A DNA stretch of 64,000 nucleotides from Rugalucina vietnamica. Lineage: Eukaryota > Mollusca > Bivalvia > Lucinida > Lucinidae. This document shows, piece after piece, positions 12,274 to 26,500 of this stretch. Positions within the stretch are counted from its first letter, which is position 1, and each line of letters begins with the position of its first letter. The notes beneath the pieces were generated by a model, which made no database searches, had not been told where the DNA came from, and worked only from the letters and a program-made list of their open reading frames with translations. Location of the stretch: NCBI GenBank assembly GCA_964017185.1, contig OZ024875.1, positions 60,507,043 to 60,571,042 of the forward strand. The letters run 5' to 3'. The translations under genes were made by a program, and so were the position numbers.

Positions 12274-14896
12274 GTAGAAGTGACGGTTCAAGCCTTGTGT
12301 TTGAAAATAAAATAAACATAAAATATAGTGATAACTTGAAAAGGAGGTTACTTAGAGACTGCACTAGAAGAGCTAGTATAGCAAAGAGCATTGATGTACA
12401 GTCTTATTCTGGAAAAGACAGAGTGATGATTTGAAATAAGTTTGCACAGATTCTACAAGAGTAGAGCATTGAGCATTGATGAAAAGCAAAAATAATGATT
12501 GATTTAATTTTGTGCTAAGATGAACTCAGACATCATCGTACTAGTAATGTTTGCTTTCATGAACTTATAAATATCATTAAATTGTGCTTCTTTTCATATA
12601 ATTTTGAAAAAGAAAATGTTGTTTGTGCCAATCAGCGCTTCGCACCTATCTGTCTCGTTATAAATATCATTTTGTTTGTTTGGTACATTTTTTGTACATA
12701 TTTTAAAATCTTTAATATAAGTTAATGGAGAGTTGTTATTATATGGATGTGACTGAGTATGTGTTATTAAGGCATACATGTTGTATATATTTGGTCTACG
12801 ACTATGTTTAAATAGTTACTTTTTTATCAATCTTTACGTCATTTAAAGTATCGCAACTGCTTATTCTTTAATAGGTAATAAGAGAGTTTCAAAAAGAAAA
12901 GAAAACTAATAGCCTAATTGTGACTTTGGCACTGGATTTTCGTGTCACACACAGCCTAACTGAAATACGGTTTGCAATGGCGAAGTCTATAATCTCAGAA
13001 ATAGCCACATAAACTTTCAATATGAGTAGATAACACTTAGAAAAAAGAGTGTTTAGCCGGGCTGTACAGCAATTAGGCGTAAAAAATTAGCCGTGTTTCC
13101 GCTAACATGCCGAAAAAAATCAGGGTCGGTAGGTAGGCAAATCTTTTTATTTTTTCTCTGATTTATATTTGTTGAAAACAGGTAAAATTGATAATATGCA
13201 ACTTAATTCATCTCAAATACTAGAAAATGACAAACATTGAGGTTTAAAACATAAAGAAAGTTATATAAAGTGATTTTAAATATTATTTTTGCAGTTTTGA
13301 CTTATTTTAAGTCATGTGTCCATTTACCTGAAAATTCCAAGGGTCGGTAGGGATGAAAATCTTTTATTTTCTTTCAAATTGGCAATAAAAACTGCAGGAT
13401 CGGCACAAAAATCATGGCCGGTCGGGTTTGCGGAAACAAAGCTATTTTCCGGCCTAAGTCGGGTAAAACTGCGTAGTTACCGTCACATGATTGAAATCAA
13501 CAATTTTTCAAATAAACATTCTTTTTCTCAGAGCTATACGATGCATTTCACTTTCTTCTATTAATGTGTGTATGTCTAGTCAGGAGTGTGAGCTGTCTAG
13601 TCATTGTAAAGTTCTTGTCATTCGGTTTGTTTTCTTTTTAGTTGTGGTTGTCAGTATGAAAATGTATTACTTTATTCGAATTTATGATATGAGCCGCGAC
13701 GCGAGAAAAGCGGTCTTCGGGGTTTCCGAACAGGTCTGACACAAACCGACCTGTACAGTCACAGAAGCAGGCTGAAAGCTTGAAATTCGGATATACGAAG
13801 AAGAGGAATTGTACTATCCGTGTAGCGAAAACAAAGGCGCTGATCAGCTGTGAAAGTTACTGCATGGGCAAAAATCCGGTTTTCTTGCGATGCGGCTCAT
13901 ATATTAGAGACTACACTAAAAATGAAAAATTAAGTTTTAAATTAGGGTGTTTTAGTGGAACTGGAGAACATGCGCATAGTAGTAACGAAATATAAACGTA
14001 GTTCGATCTGTAATCGTTACCTTTAGTTTGCTCATATGTTAAGTATTGTCTAGGAACGTGTCTCAATGTACATAGAGTGACGGTAAATTTAAATTGTTGA
14101 CTGTTCCATTTAAATGTCTAAATCTATTTTCACTATATTATAGCATCGAGGATATTCTGTGTGTTCATGCCTTCCTGAATGATACACTATAGGGAAAGTG
14201 TAGCATATATCATTTGGAGATTTCAAGAGCTAGGACAGTTTATAATTCAACTTTGTATTTTTGTATGCCTTCTAGAACAAGTTACATGAGTATATCATTT
14301 GGAAAACATCAGCCAAAATTTTATTCTCAATTCTGAATCAATAAGATTTAAGGGATTCTTACGAAAGATTTATAAACAGAAATCTATCTGTATCATCACC
14401 TCTAGAAATATTTACTGTCAGGAAAACCAATAACGTGTGTATCTAATCTTTAAATGAAAATGATATTTGGCTATTAATTTTCTAATTGAAATAAGATTGT
14501 ATCTAAATTTGTGAAATCGTCTTATTTGTCATGATCTTCGTCATTTTAGAGACCCTGGAGTTATATTTTGAAATGCATACATTAGATACACACTTAATCT
14601 GTTTTTCTACTACATGTTACTTTATTTATTGAAGACATCTATCTGTGAAGCATTAGTATGTACAGCTGATTGTTTATTGTTTTGTTATAGATCATCAATA
14701 ATAAACTACTCTAAAACACAGTCTTAGCTAGTTTTCCTATTTATGCAACTTAACTGAATTGATATTGATGTTGAAAGTCTAAAAAGGTTCGGTCACTTTT
14801 TGTCAGCTGTATTCTGATCTTATGTTCAATTCCTGATAGCAATCGTGATTTCCTATATAAAATCCAGATCGGTTACTTTAAACTATTCACAAAGTA
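12274..14896. other. Convergent intergenic region, copy 2
   Basis: This lies between the GPCR stop and the aminopeptidase stop. AATAAA motifs follow the GPCR stop closely. On the minus strand overlapping AATAAA motifs at 14621-14630 are the likely aminopeptidase poly(A) signal, about 270 nt past its stop. It contains foldback element 13690-13899 and no gene. Confidence 0.6.
13690..13899. mobile_element. Foldback element family M1, copy d (duplicate of copy a)
   Basis: Same sequence as 5107-5316, carried along by the segmental duplication. Confidence 0.75.
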
Positions 14897-15043
14897 TCAG
14901 AAATGCATCTTATCCAACCACTCTTTTACAGATAGATAATGTTTCTTCAGCCATAAGACGTTGTCTTCGACACTCTCTATGGCGTGAGAATATGCAGAAG
15001 CTCCTCTTCCCATATCAGGATGTTCCGCCTTAAAGTCTTTCAT
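14897..15043 (-). CDS. Terminal exon of the aminopeptidase gene with stop codon
   Basis: Acceptor TTTCAG is followed by [20 protein letters not shown] and ends KEWLDKMHF then TGA. This aligns with the domain 1 end [20 protein letters not shown] in exon 28674-29067. There the chain continues into domain 2 instead of stopping. Confidence 0.85.
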   Translation of the reverse strand: MKDFKAEHPDMGRGASAYSHAIESVEDNVLWLKKHYLSVKEWLDKMHF

Positions 15044-18000
15044 CTGAAACCAATATATACAATTGGTGGCACAAACACGTTAAAACAGTTAAAAACAAAC
15101 AAGTGCTTAATTGTGACTTCCGACATTATTCAGTTCCCGGAGGAATAGGTAAATTATTGATGCCATTCGGTTGTAAAGCTATAGCTCATTACTCAACTCA
15201 TTGTTTGTTGTCAGTTAACTTACTTCCTTTAGAAGGAACTCCGAACTGAAGCTGGAGGTGACACCGGTGATAATTCTGCCTATCAGTGACGAACCACCAA
15301 ACCTGAATGGGAGAGATTAATACACTTTAACGCACTCATAGCTCAGATATGAGCTGCCAACGGATTTATTCGCTCTTTCCGGCACGCGCAAAGTAACCCA
15401 AAATATTCCTTTTAGAAATAGCATTAGGTATTTTGTGCAGATACATGTATATACAAGGTTTCTTTATCAGTAAACAAAGTAAGCTTCACCTCTATGGTGA
15501 TATATGAGCCGTCTCGTGAGAAAACTAACAATGTGGTTTCCGAGCAGGTCTGACACAAACCAGCCTGTACAGTCACAGAAGATGGCTAGAGACTGGAAAT
15601 TTTGGATTTAGAAAGTAGAGGAATTGTACTATTCGTGTAGCGAAAACAATGGCGCTGATCAGCTTCGCAGTTACTGCGAAGCTGATCTGCGTCTTTGTTT
15701 TCGCATATGCAGATTGTTGGTTTTGTCATGAGGCGGCTCATATATTGTTTGAATCTACCTTGCATTTACATATATAACTGAATAGTTCGATGTTCATCAA
15801 TTTTAATGCCCCTCGTATTAATCTATGCTGACACTTGTTTAGCTTAAATAAACAACAACCAGACTGATTATGATTACAAACTCTTTGACAATCCTATCCC
15901 AGTTTTCTCGCATAAAGTTCCAGGCAATGAGCGTCCCGAATTCGTTAGAACCAACGGCCTTATACACCAGGTAGGCATCCTGTTTTCTTATGACGTCTTC
16001 TTGAAATGTTAGATCAAGCATTCTGGAACAAATTTATACAAACTTGTTCATCACTTTGATATTTGAGCCGCCTCATGGGAAAACCAACAATCTGCATAGG
16101 CGAAAACAAAGACGCAGATCAGCTTCGCGGTAACCGCGAAGCTGATCAGCGCCTTTGCTTTCGCTACTCGGATAGTACAATTCCTCCTCTACTTAACCCA
16201 AAAATTTCAAGCTTCTAGCCTGCTTCTGTGACTGTACAGACTGATTTGTGTCAGACCTGTTCGGAAACCACATTGTTGGTTTTCCCACGAGACGGCTCAT
16301 TTTGTGTTGATTTAACCGTTCCAGCATGCAGATGGTGCTATTGAAATAAATGATGGTTCCAGCATGGTCGTGGTGCTATTGGCATTGCAGAGCAATCCCA
16401 GCAGGCACATGACGTCAGAATGACGTCAGATCGACGTCGATGCGACGTCATGACGTCGCATCGACGTTGATATGACGTCATTATGACGTCATGTGCCCGC
16501 TGGGATTAATCTGTCGAGTAAACATTTCGAAAAAAGCAAAAAAGGCCTACTGTCCCTACTTACTGAAGATGCTGGTAACAGCCATCTACATAGTGATTTA
16601 TTAAACAAGGTATTATACCAAACATTTTACATGCTATAATGCATAAATTTATCATGGAAACTCACAATTACATGAATTACACGTTCCTGCAAGTATATGT
16701 ATCGGTTAACTTGAGTCATTACATAATGTGAATCATGGTAATCAAAGATTTTTCTGACACTATTCGTGACGACAATTACCTTTTCAATAGCCATGGTTGT
16801 CGGGTACATGAAAGAGCAGCCATTAGTCTCATTTTCTCCACTACTGCTGTCGCATGCTTGTACTCTCCAAAGAGAAATGCCCATTCCGTCTCTCCACCGG
16901 TCCGTGCAGATGTGCAGTAAACCACGTCTCTTACACCAGGGGCGATTCTAGCCATATGGAATATGAAAAGAATTGAAGATAAGTAGACAATAAGCAAAAC
17001 AAGGCAACACTTACCAAGGCACGTGCACGTTAGAAAACTGATTGAGACATAATTATTAATGAATACTTGAACCTCAGTAATTGAGATATTTCAGTCAAAA
17101 ATTAGGATAAGGCGACGCAAATCTAACCTATGTGATGGGCCCTTATAATATTATTTTCAAATAATGATTGCTAAACTGTGTGCACGATCAGAAAAAAACT
17201 AGTGTGAACAAGTTTTTTTCCCCATATTTTACTTATTTGACTTACGAATTAATCTTTGTCCTCGTATATTCTTCAAACATTGTCTTAGCTTCTGTTATAC
17301 ATTTCTCGTTGCCATAGTTGCAGGCTTTGTGTGCAATTAATGATCTCAACAGACTGGAAAAAAATGACAACGAGCATAAGCTCTGGGCATATTTTTCGCA
17401 AATTTAGACATCTGTATACCTTGAAGAAATTGAAACCATTAAAACATTTAGAAGATGTGTCGTCTGACACTAAATAATGCTGAGGAGGCAAAGACGACAA
17501 TAACTGGGTGTTACTGTTAAAGAATTGAACTATACATGTCCATTATTAAAATCCATAAAAATGTAAAAATACAAAAATACGTGCACGTGCAACAGTTTTA
17601 TAAACGAAGAAGCAAGGGTATTTACGAAGTGAGATGATCTGATCCAGTATTATTCAAGCCCAAACGTTCGAACTGTGTTTCCGTAGTAGCACTCATAAAG
17701 TCCTGAAAAGCATCAAAATGTACCCATGACAGAAAAAGAATAACAGTGTATTAGGCTGTTTAAAATTAGGGGTTTGAAATGCCGTAAGCTCTCTGTGATG
17801 GGAATACCATTTTGCATTTTATTTATATATCAGAAACCAGTTTGTAAAGGCATTTTTATACTTTTAAAACTTTTGATAATACCTGGAAGCGACCATAGAC
17901 TTCTGAATCTAACAGCATTGTAGCAATATATTCCAACTGCCCGCTGGCTGCTACCCATGGAATATAGTCGTCTTCGTGCTGCAGATAGTCCACAGTCCGT

Positions 18001-21000
18001 AATGCGATTGGCATTGGTAGTTCACCAGCCCTGCAACGCATAATTAGCTAAATGAAAGGTCCAAAGAAGAGAACCCTATTGTTGTATTTCTGCTGTAGCC
18101 ATAGAAAGAAAATTTTGTTATTATTTTGTATGTGTGTGTACAGTTTTTGTCTGAAGACTATGTCCCTTGGACTTAACACAACAGGCACAGCATAGTCTCC
18201 AGCCTTGTCTCTGTATGTCCTGGTTAGCAGTTTGTCCTGCACAATTGTCATGGGACCTCGGTTTATAGTCTCAATCCGAAGGACTGGAGAACCCTGGATT
18301 GAACCTGCGACCTCTGATTTAAAAGGCATATGGCTTAACCACTGCGCCACGGAGGCTTCTATTTTGTTTTGTAGTTGAAGTTTTGTATTAAATGCAACTG
18401 AAAATGACTGACCCAATAACACCCGTCTCTACTGAACTTTCTGCTGTATGTCTACATACATGTATATAATGGGTTTGCGGCTGCTCACTCGGATTACCGT
18501 ATGTAATCTTTATTTCGGTACAGTTCTATTTGTGATTTTGGAATTTTCTCATGAGTTTTTAGGGTAGGTATTTCGTCCGGATTGTACCGAACAGTTAAAG
18601 TGTCAATAGGAAAATAGGAAGAGATCATTACAAATAATTATTTACTGGCGGAGGCTGACGGAAGAGTTTTCAAAAGTTCTAAGCATGAAACAATAAGTTT
18701 TAAATTCCAAATCATTTCAGGCCAAACTAAACGCTTACTTGGCCAGTTCGAAACCATCGTTGATGATCTGTCCCCGATTTATAGTGTGGATGACCTGCAA
18801 TCGACACTATAACTATCAGCAATTACAACTAATGGATTTATTTTTGAGACGATATGAATATTGAACTATGTATCTATATACATGTACATGTTTGAAAATA
18901 TAATTTAAGGATGTTCGCTGCCAATGAAAAAGTATTCAAACTTTTTTTCTAACCATACTCTTTTGATTCTAAAATACAACACAAGACATTTGAAAACAAA
19001 ATAAGTATAGGGTAGTGTGCATTTTTTCAAGCTACAGGCCTCTGAATGAGACCTCTGAACACCATGTTTAAAATTTAGTAAAATTCATTTAATTTTCAAT
19101 TCTTTGAAACATACATGTCTTTAACAAAACTACAACTAGAATGCTTTCAAAGGTCATAATATTTACGCAGTGCAGACTATTTTGGACCAAAAACATAGAA
19201 AAAAGTTGCAACTTGAAGTGGATGACAAAATTTTACGAGTGGTTTTCCAACCCTACCCCCATACTCGAAAAGTCGGAAAAAATCAACATTTTGAAATGTG
19301 TCAAACCCATATTTGTAGATTCAAAATTTTTTCTTGTATTTTCACACAGCATAGAACTTAGTAATATTGTTCGAATAAAAGAAAGAAAAATATAGGGTAG
19401 TGTGCATATAAGAGAGAACCAACAACTTGAAAATCGCCATTTTAAGCCTTTTTTCGGCTGTTTTGTTTCTTAAAGCCCATTTCATAAAACCACTCAAAAT
19501 TTTAAAACTAGCACACCAAAGACAGAAAGGCTGACTTAGAAGACCATGTACACATATACTGCTGCGAAAATAAACACCGAACTAGTGCAATTAATTTGGA
19601 AATGTGTGATATTCAAGTTTAATCTACCCTACCCCCTAAATTTTACTGACATCTAAAATTTTCTGAAAAGTTGCAGAAAATGGGGTGAAAAAATGAAGTT
19701 CCTTAGATTGACAATTTTCATGGCTCATTCAATACATATCATCAATATGTATCCAAATATAAAATATTAGGAAAATATCTGCAACCGTTTACGAGATATT
19801 CAACAAAAGAAAAACCGGAAGTTCCAAAATGTCAAATGTTAGCAGCGAACATCCTTAAATAGCAAAACAAAACAGAAATTATATAAAATAAACTGGCTGG
19901 ATGTCTTTATTTCACATGTAGACAAAAGAAAGTAATGAATCAAAATTTTAATTTAAACTGGTGGTTGCAAAGCATAATACTGATTTAATTAAGATTGAAG
20001 AATACCATAACAAAATTGACGTTTAGTCCTGCTATTTAGAACAAACACAAGACAAAGGCATTTCTGTCGATGTTTATCATATGCCGAGAAGTGGTGACCA
20101 AGTTGAACTCTGCTAGACACGACAAATGTCTACGGTTACCCTATGTCGTAATAACTACATGTACTGAGTTCTGCTCATTACTGGGAGTGTTGAACAAATC
20201 TTAAACCAACCTTATGGTCACTTTTCAGTTGTTTTATCAGCTCTAGCCAATTGTCCTCCTCATAATTCACTCGATATATTCCAAACTGCTGTACGTTTCC
20301 GAGGATCCAATTTCCAGGTGATGGATATTTGACACCGAGTTCTACAAAGGCAAGCGTTAAGTATAATACTTAGCAAAAGTAAAGTTGAAGTAAACTATTC
20401 TGCGTATTGTCTTTATCAAGTGTATAAAATTTGGTTCTATCAAATATCTGGTTATTGCCTTTACTATTTAAACATGCTTCATCAATGAACAGAGCGGTTG
20501 TGTTCAGAATAATTACGTACACGCAGAATGCATAACATTGCATTGTACGTCGTAAACTGTCAATTCTGTATATTCTCCCAACGCTATAAAATAAAAGTTA
20601 CCTTGTGCCCTCTCTACAAACCAATGAATAACTTCCCTTGATGCATTAAAATCTGCTCCAATCTTCGTAGTGAATGTAAATGGTATTTGCCAAGTGTAAC
20701 TGTAATGTAATGTTGAAAATGAGAAAACTGTATTATTTAGGGAAGCTTGTTCTCGCAAGCAGAGTAAACGTCACAGTTCGCCTTTATTAAATAAAGTTTC
20801 GGTGAAAATTAGACACAATTTATCGAAGCGAAACATTCCTCTGTAATCTTATATTTTAAATAAATTTATAATACAGCATTATAACTCCTTTGCTGCCTGT
20901 GGTTACCATATTTTGTCACCTACGTGAGGCGCTTTTTAAAACGATATCATTTTAAAAATACTTTCTTGTATGGTGAATGATATTTCCCAGGGTCGACAGC

Positions 21001-23489
21001 ATTTGGATTGGAAAGAAATCGTTTTTGTTGTAACATTATTTTTTCTGAGGCTGACTTTGTCACCATTACAACTGGGTAATTCATCTGTAAGATCCATGTG
21101 TCTAAAATACCACGAACGTCTATCGATATTCCTGCTTTGTTAGCAGCCTGTAAAAAATGCAAGATAAATTCTAGAAATCTGACAAATCGGTTATTTTGAT
21201 AGTTTTTCAATATTTGTTATCTCCATACGTTACAAGATGCAAAACAATCAATCCCGTTTTCTTGGTACCAAACCAGGGCCATATACCGTGTACTAGAGGG
21301 TTAAATACTTAACGACTTGTGTCAAAGATAATATGGTAATCATATGACATTGCTGATATTAATTGGATAACTGTGTGTGATAAAATCGCACAGTAACAAG
21401 ACATGTTTGGCACCAACAAGAACACATACACCTGACTTTTGTACATGACAAACAAATACACAAAAATATAGTTTATAGATTCACAATGTTCGTTTTATAT
21501 TTCCTACCTGTTCCAAACCGTCCCAGAGATCATTGTGATTTGCGTTAGAATATTCTCGATTTCTAAGGTAAATCTGAAATTATAGACAATGGCACAAGAT
21601 AGCGAGATTCAAACCTGATAAACTGATTAGAAAGTTAAAGGAAAAAGACATTTAGCGCGTAAGAACTGGAACTGTTTAATCAAAACTGTCAATAAATATT
21701 AACTTTGTGACGAAGAACAATATAAGACTTGAAATTATTCTTATCAGCTTTCTGATCAATGCTTACTTTTAACAGTTTATTCTCTCATGGATTGTCAAGG
21801 ATGTGCAATGCATTACAAATAAAATATAACAGTTTGATCTTTTGGAAGCAGTAGAGAAAGTATGGACTATATTGCGCAATTTCGGGTAATGAACCCTCAT
21901 CTGTAGCCCTTTTATCTGAAACGTTTATCTGACTACTACATACAGGAACGAGTACATATAAGAGGTAGTTGGTACAGTCTAAATGTAAAAAAGGAGTGTA
22001 AAAGAATGCTAGTCTTTCATAACTTCACCTGAACGCCCTGTTGAAAGACCTGTTCACTCAAGAAGAAACGCATCATTCTTATGACCATTGATCCCTGAAA
22101 GTAAAGGATTTTTGAGAAATTTGCTTTGAAGATGATCTGAAATGATCAGAGAAATAAGTCATCTAAACGGTAGATTATGGGAACACAAGTTATAGAATAT
22201 TGGAATTTTGAGAAATGAATAAAAATAACAGAAAATGGCGTTTTAGCAAACGTAAGTTTCCTAAAAGTATAGGGCGATATTTTATTTGATTAATTATTAG
22301 TTACTGATATTTGCAAACCAGAGGATAAAAAAGTACAAGTAGGCAAAGATCAGGAAAAGGCGCAATCAGAAAAAGATTCCCACTCCAAAAACCGAGGTGG
22401 GAAAAAAACTAAATTAACAAGCAGGTACTTATATCATGAAAACATATCGTAAGCCGAATAAGCAGCTATTTTCCCAATAGGTGGCCACTCAGTTTCCTAA
22501 ACTTAACTAAAAATATGAAAACACACATAAGGCGCCAACAGCACAACAATTTTAAACACCAAGACATAAAACAAAAAGAACCACCACAGAAGTATCGCCT
22601 TGGAACGATCAGTAACACAAAGTTACTGACGGGCTTAAACCGGTTTTTCATGGCCATAACCTCACCCTCAGCTTCTGCAGTGGTTCATAACATTTAGTTA
22701 GATCTTTGGTCCTCGTGGTGAATCTCTAACTAGTCAATGAATCATCAAGAACAAACAAATAAATCACGATAAACATCCTGATGAATCAAAAACCAGGACT
22801 CACATATTGAGTAAGCTGCCCGACGATGGAGATCCCTGGGCGCCGAATAACCTACTAACTCCGGAGCAAAAGAAAAGGATGAATCAAAAACCAGGACTCA
22901 CAGATTGAGTAAGCTGCCCGACGATGGAGATCCCTGGGCGCCGAATAATCTACTAACTCCGGAGCAAAAGAAAAACAGTAGGATCCTAGGATCCAATTAT
23001 CCTAAGCGATACATTACCTTTTCATAAGAAATTGCATCGAAGATCTGGCCAATTTCAATGGGATTGTTGACAGGAATATAGATAGGATGTGATGTCACCA
23101 GCGCATCATCAACAAATACTTTGTCGTAAAGATCAAAAATGATCTGTTCGAACTGAAAAAAATAAATAAATAAATAAATAAAAATAAAAATAAAAACACG
23201 AAAATACACGTATAGAAGACCAATTAGCATTTAACAGACTGGTGATGCTTTCTATTCAAGGAGCACCATTTCACTCATTTTGGATGGTTTATGTCTGTAT
23301 AGCTATACACCTAGGATCTATCGCTGTTCATATGGGACTGATAAATTTGGACTTTCATTTAGGTACTGCGACCATACTATTTTTTCCTGGGATGAAGGAC
23401 AACGGAACCACCAGAGTTGGTGGATTATTCCTGCAAATGTGTTTGTGGGTGGGTAAAATTACATTGCTTAAATAATGGATCGTAATTGG

Positions 23490-23534
<45 letters not shown>

Positions 23535-26500
23535 GACGCATAAATGATAATCATGAAATCGTTTAACAATATAATAAATACGAGAACCCCACCATTTTCC
23601 AGTCAGGGTACAAGTGGTCTACGCCCATATAAGATACAAATGTGGCAAATCCTTCGTTCAGCCATAGATCATCCCACCAATCCATAGTCACCAAGTCTCC
23701 AAACCACTAAAACGATTAATATATATCTTACTGCATGGAATCATAAATCAATACATTTTCCAACCCGCCTGACTCTGGTCTACGTTCAAATAGTGAACAA
23801 ACGTGGCGGCAAATGCCTCATTAAGCCATAAATCACCCCACCAGTCAATGCTTAACAAATCGCGATACACAGGAATGAATGGAAAATCATACTAATGAAA
23901 CAAATGCTGAGGGAAAACATATTAATATAGATCTTAAGAAAATTGTAAATATAGATACACGTATAACCTGTCCAACAATTCTGTATTATCTTACGTCTTT
24001 AAGGTTTTTTTTCTGTTCTGAGTAGTTCTGAGGTTTTTGATGACAAGTATGTCAACTGTAACTTTAAACTGTCTGTTTCAAGTAAAACAAACCAATGTCG
24101 AAGTAACTGGTGGCGGTTCATTGACTCTGGCTTTGTGTTCTCTGCGCTTTTTTTTTTCTATGCCCCAGTTATCATTGTCTTTATTTGACTGGAAAGTGCC
24201 ACTGTGAGTTTCTGAATTTGCTCAAAGCATTTAATTAGTCGTTTGCTCGGTTCACATAATAATCCTTTAACTAGTCATTGATTCATCACGGCAAACACAT
24301 GGATCACAAACATTAGGTGGTATTGACATACCATATGTGCGAGTTCATGTGCTATGATTCCAGCAAGATACTGTAAATTGGTTTCTGATGCAACGGCATC
24401 CTCAATTAACATCACGATAACATGTCCGTGAAATGTGTACCCCCTTAAACCCCACTTTTATATAGCAAAACTGGGGTATGCAGGGGTAAACCTATTTTTC
24501 TTATTTTTGCTCCAAAACATAGATTGTGGGTACTCGTTAGAACCGCCTCGGCGAGGCGGTTCTAACGTGTACCCACAATCTATGTTTTAGCAAAAATAAG
24601 AAAAATGTCAAAAAATATGTGGTGAAATTTTCAATTTTTACAGCTGAAAAAAATCTCTGTATATTGCATGGGCATGTTTTCATAATGACATCGCAGATTC
24701 TCTGTAAGTGATCAAGGCCCAGTTCTCCATCGCACCACCGCGGAAGTCTGGTAGGGCAAACATGTCTGCCACAAACAAAAATAAACAGAATAGATTATCA
24801 TTTGATGTAGCTGTTTTAGCACATAACGTCATGCACATCGTCGGAAATGTTCAGTGAAAATATATATGCCTACTTTGACTTTTCAAATCAATAAAATTCT
24901 TTTTTAAGGTTAAATTTAAATGATAAAATGATTCTTATACACGTGTTTATTTTTAAACCAAAGGCTAGTTCTATATTTTTTCGTACATGATCCTCTCTTT
25001 TTGTGAATGGTCAGCAGAGCCCTACATAAAAAGCATACTTTCAAGTTACAACACAACTTGGTCATCATAATATTCATTATCTTATTTAAAGTCTGCCTCC
25101 TTATTTGTGTGAATGTTACAGTCATGCGTATTTGACTGTTTTATTTCATTTAATTTAATTGTCAATTTCTAAACTAAGACAGCAAACCAGAAGCTTACCC
25201 ATTTTGGGCAACGGAAAGTTGATTCCAAAATAATCCGCATAGTAATCAATGATTTTCACACCCTCATCCAATGCTAGTTGCGTCTGGTTTACAGATTCTG
25301 GTCTTGCCCAAGCTCGGTACTAAAAATAAATGTTGAAATATTAGAATCTTTGAAACAAATCTACCTTTCAACCAGACTTCATCATCTGGTGTGATTTTCT
25401 GTTTTGGTTATATTTGGCATGGGTTTTACATTTATCCAAGTTTTGTAAATAAAATGCATTTGACTAAAGCCACTGGATGACAGTTTTCAGTTAATATGCT
25501 GTTCTCGTGCTCTTTGCAATATGTATTCGATAGGACATTTTCTTTCTGAAACGGGATGCTTTGATGGTCCTAAAAGCACTTGACAGTGATGAAACCAGGG
25601 CTGTAGTAATTGTAATCAGTAATTGTAATCAACTGTAATTAAATACAATTTTCAAAGTAATCATAAGTAATTGTAATCATGAATTGGCTCAAATACATGT
25701 AATGTAATGATTACAATTACTGAAAATTTTCTAAGTTGTAATTATAATTACTTTCAAATACTTTCAAATACATTTCACTTTTCCCACTGCAAATTAAGCC
25801 ACAACTAGAAACTAAATGGTACAGATAGTGAAAGTTGAGCCACAACTAGAAACTAAATGGTACAGATAGGGAAACTTGAGAAACAAAAGATAAGTAAAGC
25901 AAGCTTGAAGGCACAGCAATTGTACAATCAAATTTAAAATCCCAACACAGACATTCACAACAAAGATCAGAAAACATCACAAAAAATTAAAACATGCACA
26001 AAGAGCAAAATCACTAAATCTTTCCCATTCACAACAAGGTAGCCGCTATCAAGACTTGGTTACAATGATATTCAATAAAAACAAATTTAAAACATTTTGT
26101 CACTTGCCGAAATCAGCTGTTTTAGATGCCAGATGCATTAGAAAAAAAAAATAAATTAATCCTACTTTAGGAAATCCTGGAAATTGATGTTGTATTTTTG
26201 CTTCTGTATAGTTAACATTGACAGCTCATAGAAATTTCCCCTTTATTTGCTGGGGGGGTTAAAGAAATTGGACAAACAATGATTAGTGCTACTCATGTCT
26301 TCATGCATAGCTGATTTCACAGGTAAATTCATTAAGCCAGCCAGAGCATTAAAAATGTGTTCTTATCTGTTTGGTTTTTACCTGAATCTCAAGTGTAGTA
26401 TTTGAGTGTTCTGCATAATAAATGACTTATGACTTATGCAGTTCTGAAGTTAGAACCCAAATGGACTACAGGTTATAGAGATTACAAAAATCAAGAGCAA

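Larger units (their letters stand above)
9958..16274. repeat. Segmental duplication, copy 2
   Basis: This is the counterpart of 1-7691. It lacks the 1374-nt RT insertion of copy 1 and keeps a complete foldback element at its right edge. Its true left limit cannot be fixed because copy 1 continues left of the window. Confidence 0.95.

Noticed and set aside
18048..18422. 124-residue minus-strand frame
   Set aside because: It reads through a tRNA-derived SINE; A-box and B-box motifs explain the sequence.
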